A DNA stretch of 64,000 nt from contig NZ_JACYTR010000002.1 of assembly GCF_014841215.1 (NCBI RefSeq), positions 148,156 through 212,155 on the forward strand, given 5' to 3'. A model generated the notes under the pieces. It was not told the origin of the DNA. It worked only from the letters and a program-made list of their open reading frames with translations, and ran no database searches. Position 1 is the stretch's first letter; each line of letters starts with the position of its first letter. This document shows positions 38,136 to 46,349 of this stretch, in pieces. Position numbers and translations under genes: made by a program. This stretch comes from Pseudomarimonas arenosa (GTDB lineage: Bacteria; Pseudomonadota; Gammaproteobacteria; Xanthomonadales; Xanthomonadaceae).

Positions 38136-40319
38136 ATGTCGACGATGGATCGCCGCAAGTTCCTGCATATTGTCACCGTCACGGCCAGCGCAACGGCGCT
38201 CGGTCTGACCGGTTGCAGCAGTGATTCCAACAGCCCCGCGCCCATCACCACGCCGACCGCACCCAGCGTCGTGCTGGCCGAGGCGCGCTATCCGCAAGGG
38301 GTAGCCTCAGGTGACCCGCGGCCCAATGCCGTGCTGGTCTGGACGCGAGTTTCCGGCCTGGTGAACATCGGCACGCTGCGCCTGCAAGTCGCCACCGACA
38401 GCGGGTTCTCACAGCTTCTGGTCAACAGCGACTTTGGGGTCAGTGATGCCAGCGATCACTGCTTGAAGGTGCGGGTGATCGGACTCAACCCAGGCACCAC
38501 CTACTACTATCGCTTCCTGCTGGCCGAGGAAGGCAGCCTGCTATCGTCGGCCACCGGCCGCACCCGCACAGCGCGCGAGATCACCGACAGCACGCCGCTG
38601 AAGTTTGCCTTCATCAGCTGCCAGGACTACATCGGCAAGTTCTATAACAGCCTGCTCCCGCTGCTCGACCAGGATCTCGACTTCGTGCTGCATCTGGGCG
38701 ACAGCATCTATGAGACCACAGGCGACCCGGCATTTCAGAGCGGCGGGGCCGGTCGCGGCATTCAGTTCCGCCAACCGGAACTGGCGCTGCGACTGGGCAC
38801 AGGTGAAGGCGCCTTCCTGGCGGCCCGCACGCTGGACAACTACCGCGATCTGCACCGGGCCTACCGCTCCGACGACGCCATCAAGGCGATTTACCAGCGC
38901 TTCCCGGTGATCTCGATCTGGGACGATCACGAATTCTCGGATGACGCCTGGAAAGACAACGGCACCTATCTCGACGGCCGCTTCGAGGAGCGCGACTCAG
39001 AGCGCCGACGCAATGCCGAACAAGCCTATTTCGAGTTCACCCCGGTGGACACCGACCTCGGTGGAACCGGAGGCCGAGTGGAGGTGGTGCGCGACGCGCT
39101 GTTCCCGAATACGGTGCTGTACCGCAAGCTGCGCTTCGGACGCGACGTAGAGCTGTTCCTGACCGACTACCGCAGCTTCCGCCCCGACCACCTGATTCCC
39201 GAAGACGCATTCCCCGGCACGGTGATCATGGACCGCGCCGCATTGACCCAGGTGCTGGCCCTGGCGGGCGTTCCATACGAAGCGGTGCGCAACAACTTCA
39301 GTGCCTATCTCAACATCGACAGACCGGCCTACGCGGTCTACAAGCAGGTGTTGCTGGCCGCGCTGACCGTCGCCTATCTCGACGCCGGCCTCGAGACCGG
39401 CCAGGCCACGCTGCGAGCGCAGACCGCGATCAGCGGCAATCTGTCCACCACCGTCATCAACACCTTGGTCCAGCAATACAACGCGGCGGTGCCGGCCAAC
39501 CAACAGGTACCCTTGCTGCCGCAGGCACTGATCGACACCTTGGACACCGGCATCGCCTGGTTCACCTTGGGCAAGACCTCGCCGTTCGGCAATATCGGCT
39601 CGCGCTACTTTGTGGTTAAGGACACCTACGATCTGTACGCTACCTATCGTCTGCTCACCGCCGGTGGCGCTACGCAAGATGCCTGGGGCAGCGCGCAGAC
39701 TCAATGGCTGGTCAGTCAGGTCGCCAGTTCCACTGCGCGCTGGAAGATCATCGCCACTTCAGTCGCCTTTACTTCGATGGTGCTGGATCTGACCAACCCT
39801 GCGCTGGGCGTGCCGGCACCGTTCAATCAACGCTTCTATCTCAACGTCGACCAGTGGGATGGCTTTCCACAGCAGCGCGACATCCTGTTGCGTCAGGCGC
39901 TCGGCAACGTGCCTGGGCTGGTGTTCCTGTCCGGTGATATCCACGCCGGATTCGCCACCGTGCACCCCGGCGCCAGTCAGACCCATGTCGAGTTCACCAC
40001 CGCCGCCGTATCGTCGGCGCCATTCCGCACTCTGCTGCAGAACTCGGCCGACAGCGATCCCTTGCTACGCCCGATTGCCGGCGGCCTGATTCCGGCCACC
40101 GATCAACTGCTGCTCGCCGGCAACTCAGCCATCCGCTATGTGCAGACCGATCACCACGGTGTCAGCGTGGCCGTGTTCAGCGCCGACGACGTGCGTATCG
40201 ATATGCTGGAGTTCCAGGCGGCGCGGGCCAACAGCGCGTCCTACAACAGCGCGGTGGTACCGGATCGCGTCCGTTCGTTCGGCTGGAACGGCAGTGAACT
40301 CAGCTCGCTGAGCGGCTGA
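38136..40319 (+). CDS. phoD: PhoD-type alkaline phosphatase, Tat-exported lipoprotein
   Basis: This 727-residue protein starts with a twin-arginine signal (DRRKFLHIVTVTASATALGLTGC), whose end also reads as a lipobox (LTGC), so it is probably exported folded and lipidated. An N-terminal Ig-like PhoD_N domain follows (YPQGVASGDPRPNAVLVWTRVSG). The PhoD metallophosphatase core contains ISCQDYIGKFYN, LHLGDSIYE, SIWDDHEFSDDAW, FLTDYRSFR and FLSGDIHAG, which supply the metal ligands. It hydrolyses phosphodiesters and monoesters outside the cytoplasm. It is somewhat longer than usual, through an insertion at about 395-500. Confidence 0.93.
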   Translation: MSTMDRRKFLHIVTVTASATALGLTGCSSDSNSPAPITTPTAPSVVLAEARYPQGVASGDPRPNAVLVWTRVSGLVNIGTLRLQVATDSGFSQLLVNSDFGVSDASDHCLKVRVIGLNPGTTYYYRFLLAEEGSLLSSATGRTRTAREITDSTPLKFAFISCQDYIGKFYNSLLPLLDQDLDFVLHLGDSIYETTGDPAFQSGGAGRGIQFRQPELALRLGTGEGAFLAARTLDNYRDLHRAYRSDDAIKAIYQRFPVISIWDDHEFSDDAWKDNGTYLDGRFEERDSERRRNAEQAYFEFTPVDTDLGGTGGRVEVVRDALFPNTVLYRKLRFGRDVELFLTDYRSFRPDHLIPEDAFPGTVIMDRAALTQVLALAGVPYEAVRNNFSAYLNIDRPAYAVYKQVLLAALTVAYLDAGLETGQATLRAQTAISGNLSTTVINTLVQQYNAAVPANQQVPLLPQALIDTLDTGIAWFTLGKTSPFGNIGSRYFVVKDTYDLYATYRLLTAGGATQDAWGSAQTQWLVSQVASSTARWKIIATSVAFTSMVLDLTNPALGVPAPFNQRFYLNVDQWDGFPQQRDILLRQALGNVPGLVFLSGDIHAGFATVHPGASQTHVEFTTAAVSSAPFRTLLQNSADSDPLLRPIAGGLIPATDQLLLAGNSAIRYVQTDHHGVSVAVFSADDVRIDMLEFQAARANSASYNSAVVPDRVRSFGWNGSELSSLSG

Positions 40320-40390
40320 TCAGCGGCGCCGCGCCATCCATCGGGTGGCGCGGCCCGTTCATGGCGGAGAGCCCGCGCACCACGTTACGC

Positions 40391-40915
40391 TCAGTTGCCC
40401 GCGGCGTCAGCCGTTGCGCGCCGACGCCGCTGCAGGCGTCTTCCGATCCCAATCACTGCCACCGGCAGGAACCACAGCAACGCGCCCAACAACAAGGCAA
40501 ACGCCAAACCTTCAGGATCGAGCGAGAACGTCGGTTGATAGATCGACCACACCGCCTGCACATCCGCCCAGTGGGCATACTGCACCAAGCCCAGCGCCTG
40601 CTGCAGCAAGCTGCCCTGCAGCGCATCGACCACCGCTTGCAGACTGGCTTCCGACTTTACCATCAGTTCGATCGCCTCGGCCTCTGCCATGAAAGTGGCG
40701 TCGGCGCTGGCTCGATGATGGGCAATCAGGTCCGGCAGGCTGCCCTGATGGTATCGCTCGGCAATCTGCCGCCACGGCGCCAGGTCTTGCGATACCTGAT
40801 CCAGGCGCCCCAGCATGCGCTGCCGATACTGCAGAATGAAACCCGGCAGGCAGCCGGCCGCCAACACGCAGGCCAGCAGCCAGAGGCGATCAAGCAAGCC
40901 AAGTACCGCGCGCAT
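40391..40915 (-). CDS. DUF2937 family membrane protein
   Basis: This is 174 residues from the ATG at 40915. A membrane segment lies at each end (about 4-24, LDRLWLLACVLAAGCLPGFI, and 141-160, FALLLGALLWFLPVAVIGIG). Between them a mostly helical region (QYRQRMLGRLDQVSQDLAPW) lies probably in the periplasm. This layout is that of DUF2937, a family of unknown role. It lies downstream of the amylase gene, separated by a strong hairpin. Confidence 0.8.
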   Translation of the reverse strand: MRAVLGLLDRLWLLACVLAAGCLPGFILQYRQRMLGRLDQVSQDLAPWRQIAERYHQGSLPDLIAHHRASADATFMAEAEAIELMVKSEASLQAVVDALQGSLLQQALGLVQYAHWADVQAVWSIYQPTFSLDPEGLAFALLLGALLWFLPVAVIGIGRRLQRRRRATADAAGN

Positions 40916-40950
40916 CGGACCTCGAAACATTCAACCCGATCACAGCATAG

Positions 40951-40982
40951 CAGGCTGCTGAAATTCCCACTTCAGCAGCCTG
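40951..40982. terminator. Perfect 12-bp stem hairpin between amylase and DUF2937 genes
   Basis: CAGGCTGCTGAA and TTCAGCAGCCTG are separated by 8 nt. It lies 11 nt after the amylase stop on the minus strand. There is no T tail, so it may act as a factor-dependent stop or RNA-stabilising hairpin. A near copy lies at 60131-60160, so it may be a small repeat family. Confidence 0.65.
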
Positions 40983-40993
40983 ATAGAGGCTCC

Positions 40994-42451
40994 TCAGGGC
41001 CGCAGCCACATGCGCGCCGCACGCGCAGGCAGACTGAACGTGTAGTTGGATGACTTGATGTTGACCACATGACCACTCAGCGTGTCGGTGTAGGGGGTAT
41101 TCCACCACAACACGCTATTGTTCATGTTGATCGTGCTGTTGACAGCACTGCCGCACTTGTTGATACCGACGATGCCACGGCTGCCACGACGGAACAGCAG
41201 ATGGCAGTCACTGTAGGAAAGCACCTGCATGTCGGTGCCTTGCGCAGCGTTGTGAAAGCGGATCATGGCTCTGATATCGCTGCGATTGAACGCATCGTTC
41301 CATCGTGCGCCGTAGAGATCGGGTCGACTTTCGCCGTGATCAGAAAACACCATCGGCACGCCGCCGTCACGGCCGAGGATGTAGGCATAGGCCAGTGTTT
41401 CGTCACCGGGATTCAAGATCATCCAGCCAAAGATGCCAGGATTGTTCGGCATATCGTGGGTGACCGTAACGGTCACCGCCCGCGCCCCCGCAAGCGCCTG
41501 ACCCACCGCTTGCGGATTGACCAGGGCACTCATGCTGCCGCCGAATCGAAATGCCTCGCGCAGCGATCCATGCAAGGGAAAGTCGTAGGCGGCATGGTCG
41601 GTTTGATTGAGATAGGGTTGCAGGAATAGCCGATACTCCTCATCGCCGCTGCCGCGACTGGTGATCACCTCTCCAAAGACATGCATGCCCGCCTTGATCT
41701 CGGCATTGAACAGGGCGTTTACGTGCGGGAGCTTCATGTGCTTGACGGCATCGATGCGAAAGCCCTTCACCCCCATGCCCTTCAGCGCCCGCAAGTACTG
41801 TTGCTGCTGCGATATCACCCAGCTGTTGCCAATCAGGTCAGGCAGACCGGCATCACCGCCGCCGTTGCACAAGCGCCAGTTCTGCACCTGCCAGACATCG
41901 AGATAGTTCTGGATACAGCTGGCCGGGCCAAAATCGTTCAGGCCGAGAAAGTTGTAGCGCAGGTCGCCGAACAAACGCTGCGCGTTGTAGTAGCCAGGGT
42001 TGCTGGCGTACTGCGCCAGCACGGCGGCACCGGGATAGTTGAGATCGCTGCGCTGAGCCGCCTCGTTGGCCATATGGTTGGGCACCACATCGGCGTACAC
42101 CAGCACGCCCTTGAGCTCCAGTGCGCTCACCATACTGGCAAAACTCTCGGTGTCGCCGAGTGAGTGATGAATGAGGCGATAGTCCTGTGGCTGGTAGCGT
42201 GCCCACCATTCGCTGCCGCTGGCCTTGTAGGCCGGCGCGACCAGGACAATCTTGTAACCTGCATCCTTGATCGCCTGCGCCCTCGCCTCCACTTCGCTGT
42301 AGCGCCAATTGAAGGCGTGCAGGATGACGTCGGCTTGCGCCAACGAACTGCATAACAACGCACTCAGTGCCAAGGTTCGCAGCAAGGCCGATCGAACGAC
42401 AAAGAAGCTCCGCAGGACCGTGCCGAACACGGTCGCTTGATGTGATTGCAT
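40994..42451 (-). CDS. Secreted alpha-amylase (GH13)
   Basis: This is 485 residues from the ATG at 42451, chosen because GGAGGGG lies 8 nt upstream; the frame open further upstream is GC-rich leader. A signal peptide is present (LLRTLALSALLCSSLAQA). The GH13 (beta/alpha)8 barrel shows VYADVVPNHM (region I), GFRIDAVKHM (nucleophile Asp, region II), HVFGEVITSRG (acid/base Glu, region III) and VTVTHDMPNN (region IV). A C-terminal beta domain ends in SLPARAARMWLRP. It hydrolyses alpha-1,4 glucans outside the cell. The length is typical for bacterial alpha-amylases without a starch-binding domain. Confidence 0.93.
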   Translation of the reverse strand: MQSHQATVFGTVLRSFFVVRSALLRTLALSALLCSSLAQADVILHAFNWRYSEVEARAQAIKDAGYKIVLVAPAYKASGSEWWARYQPQDYRLIHHSLGDTESFASMVSALELKGVLVYADVVPNHMANEAAQRSDLNYPGAAVLAQYASNPGYYNAQRLFGDLRYNFLGLNDFGPASCIQNYLDVWQVQNWRLCNGGGDAGLPDLIGNSWVISQQQQYLRALKGMGVKGFRIDAVKHMKLPHVNALFNAEIKAGMHVFGEVITSRGSGDEEYRLFLQPYLNQTDHAAYDFPLHGSLREAFRFGGSMSALVNPQAVGQALAGARAVTVTVTHDMPNNPGIFGWMILNPGDETLAYAYILGRDGGVPMVFSDHGESRPDLYGARWNDAFNRSDIRAMIRFHNAAQGTDMQVLSYSDCHLLFRRGSRGIVGINKCGSAVNSTINMNNSVLWWNTPYTDTLSGHVVNIKSSNYTFSLPARAARMWLRP

Positions 42452-43250
42452 GATGTAGTCCCCTCCCAGGGCTGACGACGATGACAACGACGGCCGCCCG
42501 GTCTCCTGCCCGGATCGCCGCCCTGCCCGCCCCCTGTCGCGAGCAGCTGGAACTGAAGTGCGCCCCTCCTGCGCCTTCATCTCAACATCGTGCTGCGTTG
42601 TCGATGGTAGACGCTGAGCGAGTGCATTCGTATGCGCTGCATACGTATTCATGAGAACAAAAGATCTTTTGCGCTGCGCTCGAAGCCCCGATCGCCACGG
42701 CTCAATGTCCCAACCCATTGACTCGGCGAGGCCGCGCTTTGTTCTGTCCTGCCCTCCGGGCACTGGTGCTGGGATTGAAAGGGCAAGGGAGCGAGGTGCT
42801 TGAATTCCCCCTCTCCCCAACCCCTCTCCCGCCAGGGGAGAGATCGATGCGCACTGATTTTCGCGCGCCGGCTGGTGCCCCGGAACTCCCTCCCCGATGT
42901 TCGGGGAGGGCCGGGCTGGGGTTAGGGAGCCGATCTTTGCCTGCCCAGGGGCTTTGACCTGCTCCGACTCAAGGCCCGACTGTGGTTTGGCGCAGTGACG
43001 TTGGTGATTGCCCAGCAGAAGATCTCATAGCACACCGATTCCCCGAGCTTGCGCCTTGCTCCGCTCTCAGCCTGCAGCACAGGGGTCGCGGAAGAGGGGC
43101 AAGGGAAGGAGGTGCTTGAATCACCCCTGTCGGTCTCTCGCGCAAGGAATCAGCGGCTCTACCTCAGCTTCCACTGATAACTTGTTCCACCTCCACGCAG
43201 CTGCTCAACAGCAGTCGCGCGGAAGCCCGCGCCGGAATCAATTCTGCTTA
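42452..43250. other. Intergenic region with interspersed repeats
   Basis: About 800 bp upstream of amylase hold no supported gene. At 42780-42807 and 43097-43124 lies a direct repeat of the form GGGCAAGGGA-G-GAGGTGCTTGAAT. At 42838-42955 the repeat blocks described at 24957 recur, split by about 95 bp that include CCCTCCCCGATGTTCGGGGAGGG. The amylase leader and promoter lie at the left end. Confidence 0.6.
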
Positions 43251-44633
43251 TCAGGACTCAAACCCGTCGCGGAACACGCGCTGCGGGTCGATGAATTCGA
43301 ACGCACCGATATCGATCGCGACGCCGGAAACCTCACGCGTACTGGCAGTACCGATGGCTTGCAGGGCGCGCACCGGCTCGAAGCCCGGCAACAGGCGCGG
43401 ATTGGGGAAGGCATAGGCGGGGTGATCGGTGGTGCCGGTACCAGCATCACGCAGGCTGCTACTTTCGAGCAGACGCAGATTGAGGCTGGCGATATCAGTG
43501 AAACCGGGCGTTGCGGTGAGCACACTGGCTGTCCAGCCGGGGGGTACGAAGGTCGAGCCCGGCTCGTACTGGTTGTGGGAACCGGCAATTCGCGAGATGC
43601 CGCCTACCCAGTCGGCCTCGACCTCGCGAATCAGGCGCACGGCCGAACTGCCATCGCGATAGATCAGGTTGTTGAACATCTGCACCGACTCCAGACCATC
43701 GAACAGTCGGAACACTGTCGGCGTATCGTTGTTGCCATTGATACGCACGATGGTGTTATTGGCAAAGCGATAGCGGCCCTGGCTTTGCCCGGTGCCATCG
43801 CCGCCAAGCCGGATAATGGCGCTAAAGTCGCTGCTGTGAACAATCACATTGCCGACCACATCGGAGTCTTCACGCGCCAGGCCTTCGGACCAGCCATTGG
43901 GTGCCCCGCCTGGGTCCGGTCCGATCAGCTCCAACTCGTGATAGAAGGCGCCTTCGAGCCAGTTGTGATAGATCTCGTTGCGCTCGGCGCGTGACTTGAT
44001 CAGGTTGCCGCCGTTGGCGCTATGGACATAGCTGTGCTGCAGACGGAACACCGAGCCCGGATAGGCCACCTCATCGGTCGCCATATAGATCACATGATTG
44101 CGATCACCTGAGCCGGCATCAAAGATCTCGCTGTACTCGATGGTGATCGAGCCTGAATCCTGGTCAGCGCCGAGCACGCCATGATCCGGACAGGCATGGA
44201 TGCGCGCTTCGCGCACAGTCAGATCATGGCCGTGGTGGTACAAACAGCGGAAAGTGCGCGTCGGCGCCGTAGTGCCGATGATCTCGAAACTCTCGAATAC
44301 CACATGTTCCACCAGGCGAAATTCAATGCTATTGACTCCGCCTTGTATGATCGGCCGCTGTCCGGCCACCTTGATGCCGCGCAATATCACCGGATTGCCG
44401 GCAGCACCGCCATCTTCCGCGCGCATGATGATGCCGCCGGGATAGGTCACCGCGCCATCGACCTCCACAATGTCACCCGGCTCAAGATCGATCGCGCTGA
44501 ACAGGGCATCGAGCGTGGTATGGCTGCGCGCTGGACCAACCTGATAGGTCGCGGCCTGCAGCAGCGAACTGCAACCGAGCGCTGCAAACATCAGGCTCCA
44601 TCGAAGGCAATGGCGAAACATGGCTCGGTTCAT
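43251..44633 (-). CDS. Secreted right-handed beta-helix protein
   Basis: This is 460 residues from the ATG at 44633 (a GTG lies three codons upstream). It has a signal peptide (LRWSLMFAALGCSSLLQA). The body has regular beta-helix rungs with stacked Asn and Ile/Val: PVILRGIKVAG, LVEHVVFESFEIIGTT, LTVREARIHAC, ITIEYSEIFDAG, VVGNVIVHSSDFSAIIRL, YRFANNTIVRINGNNDT. It may bind or cut polysaccharide, but no lyase site could be placed. The C-terminus is VFRDGFES, similar to the tail of the protein at 19811. The stop of the cytochrome c-like gene lies 14 nt upstream, so the two are probably one operon. Confidence 0.82.
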   Translation of the reverse strand: MNRAMFRHCLRWSLMFAALGCSSLLQAATYQVGPARSHTTLDALFSAIDLEPGDIVEVDGAVTYPGGIIMRAEDGGAAGNPVILRGIKVAGQRPIIQGGVNSIEFRLVEHVVFESFEIIGTTAPTRTFRCLYHHGHDLTVREARIHACPDHGVLGADQDSGSITIEYSEIFDAGSGDRNHVIYMATDEVAYPGSVFRLQHSYVHSANGGNLIKSRAERNEIYHNWLEGAFYHELELIGPDPGGAPNGWSEGLAREDSDVVGNVIVHSSDFSAIIRLGGDGTGQSQGRYRFANNTIVRINGNNDTPTVFRLFDGLESVQMFNNLIYRDGSSAVRLIREVEADWVGGISRIAGSHNQYEPGSTFVPPGWTASVLTATPGFTDIASLNLRLLESSSLRDAGTGTTDHPAYAFPNPRLLPGFEPVRALQAIGTASTREVSGVAIDIGAFEFIDPQRVFRDGFES

Positions 44634-44647
44634 GCGCTGCACTCGGT

Positions 44648-45169
44648 TCAGTCGCTCTCGGCCGGCGACTCGCGCAGCGACTCGCCACCATCGCGAAAGA
44701 TGAAATCACGCGAGATCGCCCCCGGCGGGCTTTCGCCCCGGGCACCCTGAGCGATCCAGTCGTAAAGCAGCTCTTGCTGCAGTGTGCTGAGATTGGCTCC
44801 TGCCAGCGGCATGCGCCCGCCACTGTCCGGAACGTCGCAGTTCACCTTGATGAACAGTTGCGATTCCTGCGGGCGCCCCGGCGTCACGTAGAAGTTCACC
44901 AGCTTGAAGATGGCATCCACACCGTTGTCGGTCATATCAGGCGGAATCGCGCCGTTATGACACCCGCTGCAGCGCCCACCCAACATATTGTTGAGTATCG
45001 GCTTAACATCCATTTCCCAATCGACGTTGGGGTGAATCGGCTGCCCACCCAGATCATCGCAGCCACTCGCAGCCCAGGCCGACAAGGGCGCTGCCAGTAA
45101 CAGCCAACTCACAACAGCGCAGCGCACCCCGGGGTGCGCGGTCTTCAGTCGATGTTCGGTTGCCCGCAT
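44648..45169 (-). CDS. Exported cytochrome c-like protein (single CXXCH)
   Basis: This is 173 residues from the ATG at 45169, with GGAGG 6 nt upstream. It has a signal peptide (AVVSWLLLAAPLSAWAASG). The heme motif is CSGCH in PILNNMLGGRCSGCHNG; a distal MPLAG region may supply the axial Met. The pattern (DVKPIL ... C..CH ... P..SQLF.K) matches cytochrome c domains found in planctomycete-type and other exported proteins. It is probably periplasmic electron transfer. The beta-helix gene follows 14 nt downstream. The partner enzyme is unknown. Confidence 0.85.
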   Translation of the reverse strand: MRATEHRLKTAHPGVRCAVVSWLLLAAPLSAWAASGCDDLGGQPIHPNVDWEMDVKPILNNMLGGRCSGCHNGAIPPDMTDNGVDAIFKLVNFYVTPGRPQESQLFIKVNCDVPDSGGRMPLAGANLSTLQQELLYDWIAQGARGESPPGAISRDFIFRDGGESLRESPAESD

Positions 45170-45318
45170 TCCCGGCCTCCTGCCAGGCACTCATGATGCC
45201 GGCTACGCTAGCACGCAAGCTTGGCGGAATTCGGGCCCGGGTCACAGCTTGCGGCCCTCAAACGGCCGCCAGTCGGCTGACAGCCTCAGACCGCCTGTGG
45301 CGTGCCGGCGTGCTTCGA

Positions 45319-46107
45319 CTAGCGGCGCATCGTCAAGTCGCGATAGGCATGCCAGGTGGCGTGACCGAGCAGGGGGAAGATCAGCAACAGCCCAACCACG
45401 GACGCAAAGGCGACCACGACCAGCACGGCGAGCAGCGTTGCCCAGATCAAACAGGGAATGGGATGCGCGGCAACGGTAGCCAGGCTGGCACGCATGGCGG
45501 CGGCCATGCTGACGCCTCGATCAATGATGGCGGGCACCGCCACCACGGTCAGCGCGAAGCAACTCAAACCAAATACGGCACCAGCGCCGATCCAGTAGGA
45601 CCACTGCTCGAGCCCCAGCTGGGCAAAACGACTGTTCCACATGCTCGCCTCGATGCTCGGCGCCAGTGGCCCCAACCAGGCACGCATCAAGCCGATCGAG
45701 ACCAGGAACCACAGTACTGCTGCAAGGGCCAACACCGCACTGAGTTGCAGCAGCGGACGACGGTTGGGTCGCAATGCACGCAGCGACTCATCAAAACCCA
45801 CTGGCAGGCCGCTTTCATCGCGACGCGACAGCTCACAGAGGCCAACCCCCAGAATGGGGCCAACCAACACAAACCCTGTCAGTGCTGCGGCCAGAAAGTA
45901 CGGATGGGCACCGAAGGCCAGCATCAGCAATCCGGTGGCGGTGACCAGTCCGCCATACACCAGACTGGCCGCGGGGTGCAGCGTCAGATCGCGCGCACCA
46001 CGTCGCAGCCAGCTGAAGGCAGCCAGCGCGGGCACGTCGAGATCTGCGCGTCGCATCGATGGTGCGGTGATGTCATTGTAACGGGATGAGGTCGGAAAGG
46101 TGTGCAT
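45319..46107 (-). CDS. DUF2189 integral membrane protein
   Basis: This 262-residue protein has GAGGAGG 5 nt before its ATG. It has about six membrane segments (about 48-68, 72-92, 118-140, 170-195, 215-245). The DUF2189 signature is visible: ALAAFSWLRRGARDLTLHPAASLVYGGLVTATGLLM, ILGVGLCELSRRDESG, and GHATWHAYRDL at the end. The role is unknown; related proteins are sometimes near cytochrome oxidase genes. It stands alone. Confidence 0.87.
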   Translation of the reverse strand: MHTFPTSSRYNDITAPSMRRADLDVPALAAFSWLRRGARDLTLHPAASLVYGGLVTATGLLMLAFGAHPYFLAAALTGFVLVGPILGVGLCELSRRDESGLPVGFDESLRALRPNRRPLLQLSAVLALAAVLWFLVSIGLMRAWLGPLAPSIEASMWNSRFAQLGLEQWSYWIGAGAVFGLSCFALTVVAVPAIIDRGVSMAAAMRASLATVAAHPIPCLIWATLLAVLVVVAFASVVGLLLIFPLLGHATWHAYRDLTMRR

Positions 46108-46145
46108 ACGCCCTCCTCTTATAGCGGGCCTGAGCAGCCGATCCA

Positions 46146-46179
46146 GACTTGATCAGGCGCGGACTTGATCAGGCGCGGA
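46146..46179 (+). repeat. 17-bp tandem duplication upstream of the DUF2189 gene
   Basis: GACTTGATCAGGCGCGG occurs twice in a row. It lies about 40 bp upstream of the DUF2189 start, in its probable promoter area, and could duplicate a binding site. Another short repeat, AGTCCGCAGT/GGTCCGCAGT, follows at about 46191-46211. Confidence 0.7.
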
Positions 46180-46349
46180 CCCATTGCAAGTCCGCAGTAC
46201 AGGTCCGCAGTGACTCAAGGCAATCAAGTTCCGTTTTGCTGCCTGCGGGCGCGAGCTTGGATGGCATTCACCCGAATGGCGCTGTCCTTGCCCGCGCCCC
46301 TCCATTGTAGCCCCTGCCCGGCAACCGGGCATGCGTTGCGTTCAGGTTC

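Noticed and set aside
42452..42820. Upstream extension of the amylase frame
   Set aside because: The signal peptide and a strong ribosome site fix the start at 42451; the upstream part is low-complexity and Arg/Gly-rich.
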